60,000 bases of DNA, taken from positions 2,553,503 through 2,613,502 of the forward strand of contig NC_045143.1 of NCBI RefSeq assembly GCF_008831285.2. Direction: 5' to 3'. The translations under genes and the position numbers were made by a program. A model generated the notes under the pieces. The model had not been told where the DNA came from, did no database searches, and saw only the letters and a list, made by a program, of their open reading frames with translations. Shown here in pieces: positions 53,940-60,000 of the stretch. How positions within the stretch are numbered: position 1 is the first letter of the stretch; the number at the start of each line of letters is the position of its first letter. This DNA is from Nymphaea colorata (taxonomy: Eukaryota > Streptophyta > Magnoliopsida > Nymphaeales > Nymphaeaceae).

Positions 53940-54959
53940 GGACAGTCCTTTTTTTTTTCTTTTTTGTCCAGTCCAAAAATCAACGGTCTCGATTGATCGT
54001 TCTCGATGGCCGAGCCATGTGGGGCCCCATCCACATGATAGGCGAGGTAGTTAGGATGGTTAGGTCGCTCGTCATGTCCCTCATCCTCTCGTATTTAATG
54101 TCTTGGAAGTAAGCGTGAGGTAGAAGTAGCGGTTGTTGGCACTGCACTACGCTACAAAGGCTCTTTTCCTTGCTTTGCTTGCCCCATAGCCCTACTAAGC
54201 CTCACCTGCTTTGCCATCTTTTCTTAGTGGGGGTGGGTGCAGGCGCGGTCGGTTGTTAGACCGGCTGGTCTAGGGCACAGGATCAACTGCCTCAGTAGTT
54301 GAGCATTTTAGGGCTGGAAAAGGGCCGGTGCGCCGGGTTCGGTTCGCGGTCCAGGTCTATCTGTATAGATATGGTTGCCCTACATTCCGATGCATGGGAC
54401 GCATCCCTAGATGCGGACATTGTGCCAAATCAATGAAAAGTGTTCTGTTCTGCGCATCCAAACAACCTATAATTGGAATGTGGCCGGTGCCATCGACTGG
54501 TTTGTTGGTTGCATCAAGGTTTTAGTTTCCTGAGAGAGATTGAATTCGTTCACCTACATAAATTGTAATCAGAATATTTGGATTTACTACCAAACTAACA
54601 AACAAGTTGGAACTAGCAAAACTCACCTTCTCTTATCAAGAAAATAGATCCCAATCCTTACACATAAAATTCCTAATGTGGACTTCAGTTATGCTATCAC
54701 ATACATGAACAGCATGTGGGTCGGCTAGGTTTCCGCCCCTTGCCGCTTCATATTGTATTCCTCATTTTTTAGTATCTGAACAAAACCTGACCCATTGGCA
54801 ACCCTAAGTGGGTCACTCTCAATCAAAGGCTGTGGATAAACTTAATGAGGTGCTGATTGTAGATTACATGAGCTAATCTGCCTTAGACACTGGTTTGTGA
54901 ATGAGGAAAGCAAATCATAATCAAGTTTAAGCTGGCTTAGGGATACTCCAAATTTTGCG

Positions 54960-55110
54960 CCCTGCTCTTGAAGTCTTGATCTACTCTGACTTAAAAGGTT
55001 CTTAAGAGACGACCAATTACTTGATAATCTCTTTTATAAATCTTTTAAGATTTCACATAATCTTAGATACATGACTAAACTTTTGGGTATTACACTAATT
55101 ATCTGTCCTA
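54960..55110. repeat. Dispersed repeat, copy B
   Basis: It aligns with 43120-43232 in the first ALDH gene's intron 8, including the motifs cttagatacatgactaaact and gggtattaca. The element class is unknown. Confidence 0.48.
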
Positions 55111-56527
55111 ATGCTTAGTGCAAACTTCATTTTCATATGTGTTCAAAGGAGATTCGAAGAACACTGCATAAAAAGTGTTCTTTTTTTTTCGTGAAAAAGG
55201 GCCCTAAGAGAAACATTTTTATGCCTCAGGTTTTCTTTAAGATTGCAGTCAGATAAAGCCTATGTGCATTTAATTGCGAAATTAAAGACAACCAAGCGAA
55301 TTTATGTGTGAGACAACAAGAAAAATATTTTAGAACATAATTCTTTTATAAGAGTAAACTGGGTTAGGCAAAACCTACCAGATTATGCACCTCATGCATT
55401 GAAATTTAAGAGCAGTTCTGGAACCCAACTAAACAAACTTAGTGGCATTGCTGGTAGACTTAAATGACTGGTATCTACTGGGGATTGAGCTTAAGGTCTG
55501 GGTCCCATTTTCACATGCAATGGGTTGGATGGCGACCTCACAGCAGCAGAGACATCATAGGGCACAGTTGGGTTTGGGACTCATTTAAGAGCTACCATAA
55601 ACCAACCTGAGCCATTAAGAACCATGGGCCCAACAGCAGTTCATTTCCTCTCTTTTTACTTCTTCAAGACTTGTGGGGAAACAAGAATTTACTATCAGTG
55701 GTTGTAAAATGGTGTGGTTTTAGCAGTCCAAATCTTTGTTGTTGATCAAGAAGTTGGCACACATCTGGACTTGCGGCAAGAGCTGTGGATCATCTTCCTT
55801 CAAACTTGTTACATCTCATCTTGGTCACTGTAATTTGCGAATTGTTGCTACCAAATCTTCATTAACTTGGTCATGGGACCCTTGGTAGTAAGGGCACTTC
55901 GCTGAAGCAAATTTATGGAACACTACAACTATGGTTATATGAACATGCTCGAATCTTTGAAACAGATTAATTAGATACAAACAAGGTGTTTCTGCTGCCA
56001 AACGACCCCACATAAGAACATTTGTTCGAATTGATCGAGATAAATAACTTATGCCTTAAGATGATCATGTGTGGCTAAGCAGTTGAATTTGATGAAATGT
56101 AGTTTTCAGTCCCTAAAAAAAAATAAAAATAGCAGAAATTTTCATTTGACTGCCATTTGTGTTGGATAGTTTAGTATTAGCCAATAGGCATCATATCAGC
56201 GGCTACCAATATTTGGCCTGAAACGACACCTTGGCTAATAAAATAATAATAGTTTTTTTTTTTTTTAACTTTTCTGAGTAGGAAGAGATCTTCTCGATTT
56301 ACTGATAGCATTAATGGTTGATGTTTTCTGCATTTTTTCTAAAATTATTCAGCTCCCAAGAACGCTGGTGTCCGTTGCCTCACATCTGTCCCTTAATTCA
56401 AGAGCTTGCTTTTTATTCAAATTTAAGCATGTTTTTTTAATCAAATTTTAACCCACTCTTGCTCATATTTACTACAAGATTAATATATCTTAAAAAAGAA
56501 AATAGACTTTAAAATTCAGTTGTCATG

Positions 56528-56530
<3 letters not shown>

Positions 56531-56590
<60 letters not shown>

Positions 56591-56755
56591 CACTGCCATT
56601 ATATGCTAGAAGTTGCTAGACAGTTATAACGTTTGCTAGGAGAAAACAGTTGTCATGTGAATATTAAGTGATGGCTTGTGATGTAGCGATTGTTCATAGT
56701 GTTTTTAAATTGATTATTATGCTTTTTAATGATAGTTTTTAAATTTCAGCACATG

Positions 56756-56796
<41 letters not shown>

Positions 56797-56799
56797 TAA
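56531..56799. repeat. Two (TA)n runs
   Basis: TA runs at 56531-56589 (one CT interruption) and 56757-56799, separated by AT-rich sequence. The 56649 copy of gttgtcatgtgaatat repeats the flank of the first run (56518), suggesting a local duplication. Confidence 0.9.
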
Positions 56800-57189
56800 A
56801 GGAAAAAAAACTCAATTAATTTCGATAAATTGTTTTTTATAGTAATCAATTAATTTTTTTGAAAATTAGCCGATGGCGAAACTGGCGATGACAGAATTTT
56901 CAACTTTTCACGGGATCCTCAAAACTCTCTCCCTCGCACCCACTAAATAAGAAGACGGGTGGTGAAAAAACCAAGGGATTTACTATTTAGTATCCTCTCT
57001 GCTGCACCAACAAGGAAAAGCATTTAATAACCGAAAACTGATTTCAATTTCGCCTCATTCGCTCTCTCTCTTATGTAGCCACCAATTGCCGCCACCACCA
57101 CCACCATAATCGCCGCTGACACAGAAGTGCCACCACCGTGAAAGCCATCGGGCACCACTTCTCAGAAGCCGGAAAACAAAGGAGAGAAG

Positions 57190-58026
57190 ATGCCAAATGC
57201 ACTCCACAAGGCTCTCCAAACGTACTTCTCAAGGGCAAGACGAACGGTTCCACCATCGCCGGACAATCCTTCACCCACCACAACGGCCTCCTCAGGCAGT
57301 TCCAATGCCTCGTGGCTCTTCTCAGCCTGCAGATTCCCAAAGACACCGTCCTTCGCTCTCGACAGGACCGCCGATCCGGCTGACGGAGTACACCACTTCA
57401 ACACACTCTATGTCACGGACGACTCCGACCACCCACCGGAGTTCACGTCAAATTCCGGCAGCCAGTCGAGCGGGTTCTCAACAGACTCGGTCTCGGTGGA
57501 CATCTCCCTGGACCTAGCTAGCGCCGTGGCCTCCGAACGCTTCTTCATCGTTCCCGGGACGTCTAATTCCATTCTGGAAGATTGCACCGGAGAGACGCCG
57601 GCTAAGAAGGTGTCCTCGGAAACCAAGACCGCGCTCGTCGCGGATGGCATTGCTGTAACGACGTTTTCGCCGGACCCCTTCGTCGATTTCCGGCAATCCA
57701 TGCAGGAGATGGTGGAAGCAAGAGCGCAGGAACGAGCCGTAGATTGGGAGTATTTGGAGGAATTGTTCTTCTGTTACATGAAGCTGAACCATCCCCATGA
57801 TCACAAATTCATCCTGGCGGCATTTGCCGACCTCTTGGAGAGCCTCGGCGTCAGCCGCGAAGTGGGCGATCTGACAGCCGCCTGTAAAACGGGCGTAATC
57901 TGCGACGCCGTAACAGGGGCCACTGCAGTGAACGGGAGGAGGAGAAGGAAAGGCCATATTCAGGGTGAGAAATCTGACGGTCGGACTGTTGGCGGTTTGC
58001 GGACGGGAAAGTCCTTGGTGTCATAA
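57190..58026 (+). CDS. OFP: OVATE family protein (transcriptional repressor), 278 aa, intronless
   Basis: One uninterrupted exon, as is usual for this family. The OVATE domain lies at about residues 159-219: FSPDPFVDFRQSMQEMV, then DWEYLEELFFCYMKLN, then HKFILAAFADLLESLG. All its conserved DPxxDFRxSM, LLxCYL-like and AFxDLL positions can be recognised. Upstream, SWLFSACRFPKTPSF (41-55) resembles the Cys/Pro motif found near the N-terminus of many OFPs, followed by an acidic and Ser-rich linker. The C-terminal tail has a basic GRRRRKG patch (249-255), a possible nuclear signal. OFPs are plant-specific nuclear repressors that interact with TALE homeodomain proteins and affect organ shape and growth. 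The ATG at 57190 is the first in frame and gives MPNALHKALQTYFS. The subgroup cannot be assigned with confidence. Confidence 0.94.
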   Translation: MPNALHKALQTYFSRARRTVPPSPDNPSPTTTASSGSSNASWLFSACRFPKTPSFALDRTADPADGVHHFNTLYVTDDSDHPPEFTSNSGSQSSGFSTDSVSVDISLDLASAVASERFFIVPGTSNSILEDCTGETPAKKVSSETKTALVADGIAVTTFSPDPFVDFRQSMQEMVEARAQERAVDWEYLEELFFCYMKLNHPHDHKFILAAFADLLESLGVSREVGDLTAACKTGVICDAVTGATAVNGRRRRKGHIQGEKSDGRTVGGLRTGKSLVS

Positions 58027-59271
58027 TCTCACGGTGTCCAAATAATCCGCAGTCCTCATTTTCCGGCCGAAATTACGTTACGTGTTTCCTGTCTTCTGAG
58101 CGGCTGCAGTTCCGATTCCTGTGAAAACTGAAAACCCATACAAAAACGAAGAAGAAACGAGACTTTTGCGGAATCTACCGAGTCGCCAAAGCGGTTCATA
58201 ATTCTCTACCGAACAGTCGAGCCAACGTGTACTTTGGTGGAGTTTCCCAAGTAACGAGTGTTCCCGTACCGTATCTTGTCACTGAAAATGAAACCGGCAC
58301 GATTTCATGACTTTTGGGTGTTTTAGACGACAAAGTTGCCGGAGAAAAGCGGAAAGGCGGAATTCCTCGTCGACGAAAAGAAACTCGAGGTGGGTTTTTC
58401 CGGTACCGGAAAATTCAGGGAAGACGGTGAGATTCATTTGGCAAACTCTTATTGTGTCGTTTTTTTTTTTCTTTTTTTGATAGATATTGTATTAAAATTA
58501 GTGCCGGGTGGCGTGAACAGCGCCTGAATAGGTGGAAATTAATTTTTTTATTTCCATTTCCACATTGCCGTTCGATTTTTCACATTAAAGAATATTAATT
58601 ACTGTGGCATCAAACGTGAATCCCACTTCTCGTCACATGGAACGCAAAGAAATAATAATTTCATTTGGTCTGCCTATCTTTTCTATGGACACCTTAAAGA
58701 ATAGCACGTTACTCCCTAACTCCCGCATGACAATAATGGCCCTAATCATTTCACCAATTTCTCCATGCAAATTACGGAATGAAACGGCATTTGTTTTATA
58801 TTTACAACTTGGTGGTACTCAGTGTACCAAGAATTTGCAAGAGTCTGGTTCCTATCTTTTTCATGAAATATTAACTACATTCATATTAATCGGTTCCATG
58901 GCATCGGAAGATTAAAGTTTCAAGATTTATAGCACAAGAATCAGCAGTGGGCTAGAATTCATGAACTTAGGGATTTACAAGCATAATTCCATGTACCATG
59001 TTGTATCTAACTCCAATGTGTAAAAAATGATATAAAATTTCTGCACTCCATGATGAAGAACTCGCTGAAGAAACCATTCTAAGCAAAGGTGTGCAATAAT
59101 CTGCAGTCAAATAGATCGGTCGGCTCACATGCTACCAGCTGCAAATTCTTTTTCCACAATAAATAAGGGTAAGCTGTCTGCCTTGACTTATTAAACAAAC
59201 ATTCGAGGTGGCAACAGAATTTGAGTGCGCTCATTAACTTCATCAACCCTTTGTACGTTGTGATTCCAGTT

Positions 59272-59273
<2 letters not shown>

Positions 59274-59319
<46 letters not shown>

Positions 59320-59330
59320 GTGTGTGTGTG
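59274..59330. repeat. (TA)n-(TG)n compound microsatellite
   Basis: About 20 TA units are followed by about 7 TG units. Confidence 0.93.
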
Positions 59331-59690
59331 TTGGTACTTGGTAGGTACCAGACAACTTGAGTAAGGATAGAAACCAGACCTCTTCAATTTCATGTTAAAA
59401 AGTATTTAAAACAAAATATGAACATTCTAATGTGTTTATAAACATTAAATTAATATAAGTCATGTTTTAGTTCAAGTCATATTGTAAAAAAAAAAAAAAT
59501 TGATCATTATACTTCCAAAATTTGATGGTAGAAGAGCCGTTCATTTACTACTAAAAAAAATTGTTCAAATGATAAAAACAACCACTCTTTAGATAGTATC
59601 TCTAATATTGGATTAAAAAAAATATTTTAATAATTAATGTCAATGGGTTTTGTTTTTGTCTCTGGTTTTTACCAACCTTCTTCTCTCTCT

Positions 59691-59786
<96 letters not shown>
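59691..59786. repeat. (TA)n microsatellite
   Basis: About 47 TA units following a CT-rich stretch. Frames across it encode Ile-Tyr repeats only. Confidence 0.95.
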
Positions 59787-59788
<2 letters not shown>

Positions 59789-60000
59789 TTTTTGCTATTT
59801 CATTTATTTTTTTCCTTTTTTTTTCTTGATATATGATCATTTTTCTTACCCTAAGCTAATTTTCAATTGTATATAGGATTTGTGGATTTCTTCGTTCTCG
59901 TTTAGACAGTGAAATCTTGCAGCCTCTCATGGCATGCAACCGGAATAACAAAAATCCTTGAACCTCTCATAGCCCACTGTCGATGTATTGCATCGAGTAG

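Larger units (their letters stand above)
53025..57189. other. Intergenic region with local duplications
   Basis: No gene is supported. It holds a 189-bp diverged tandem duplication, a 40-bp tandem pair, a dispersed repeat copy (54960-55110) and TA microsatellites at 56531-56589 and 56757-56799. A GC-richer patch at 53980-54500 carries open frames without a recognisable product. Confidence 0.55.
58027..60000. other. 3' flank of the OFP gene and intergenic DNA
   Basis: No gene is supported. TA microsatellites lie at 59274-59314 (running into a TG run to about 59330) and 59691-59786. Short frames at 58336 and 58604 lack a recognisable product. Confidence 0.55.

Noticed and set aside
53980-54520. 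GC-richer patch with a 65-aa frame
   Set aside because: No protein resemblance, no splice partners and several stops in all frames.
57514-57957. 147-aa minus-strand frame and overlapping plus-strand frames
   Set aside because: These are shadows of the OVATE family gene, which has the recognisable domain.

Overview
This window is nuclear DNA of a flowering plant. The genes have many exons and GT-AG introns, the intergenic DNA is AT-rich with long (TA)n and (CT)n microsatellites, small non-autonomous transposons are scattered through it, and every recognisable product is a plant protein. The species cannot be read from the sequence. There are seven supported protein genes in 60 kb. No plastid or mitochondrial insert, rRNA, intact tRNA gene, LTR retrotransposon or CRISPR array was seen.

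Layout: (1) 1-10 kb is mostly intergenic, with one short minus-strand gene for a conserved plant protein of unknown function (3114-3512), very long TA microsatellites and two copies of a tRNA-derived SINE. (2) 10.1-14.9 kb, minus strand: a four-exon gene for a plant 2-on-2 (truncated, group II) haemoglobin, GLB3 type, assembled here from exons of 97-145 nt. (3) 14.9-19.5 kb is intergenic with a MITE-like element. (4) 19.5-19.9 kb, minus: a two-exon gene for a 63-residue single-pass membrane protein, head to head with (5) 20.7-26.9 kb, plus: a three-exon FRIGIDA-like gene (FRL4 type, 525 aa). (6) 27-36.8 kb is intergenic. (7) 36.9-53.0 kb: two tandem nine-exon genes for cytosolic family-2 aldehyde dehydrogenases (ALDH2C4/REF1 type). 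Each encodes 501 residues, with identical exon lengths and exactly conserved catalytic positions 169, 268, 302 and 399. (8) 57.2-58.0 kb, plus: a single-exon OVATE family protein gene.

The genes do not form a pathway cluster. The only functional grouping is the ALDH pair, a tandem duplication. In the second copy, one wall of the predicted substrate channel has changed (Phe459 to Gly) and one intron has acquired a GC donor. Both ALDH genes carry hAT-like or other dispersed elements in their introns. I found no evidence of a novel multi-gene system. The most useful observations are the two genes whose short exons are easily missed, the divergent ALDH duplicate, and several small transposon copies with visible terminal or target-site structure.
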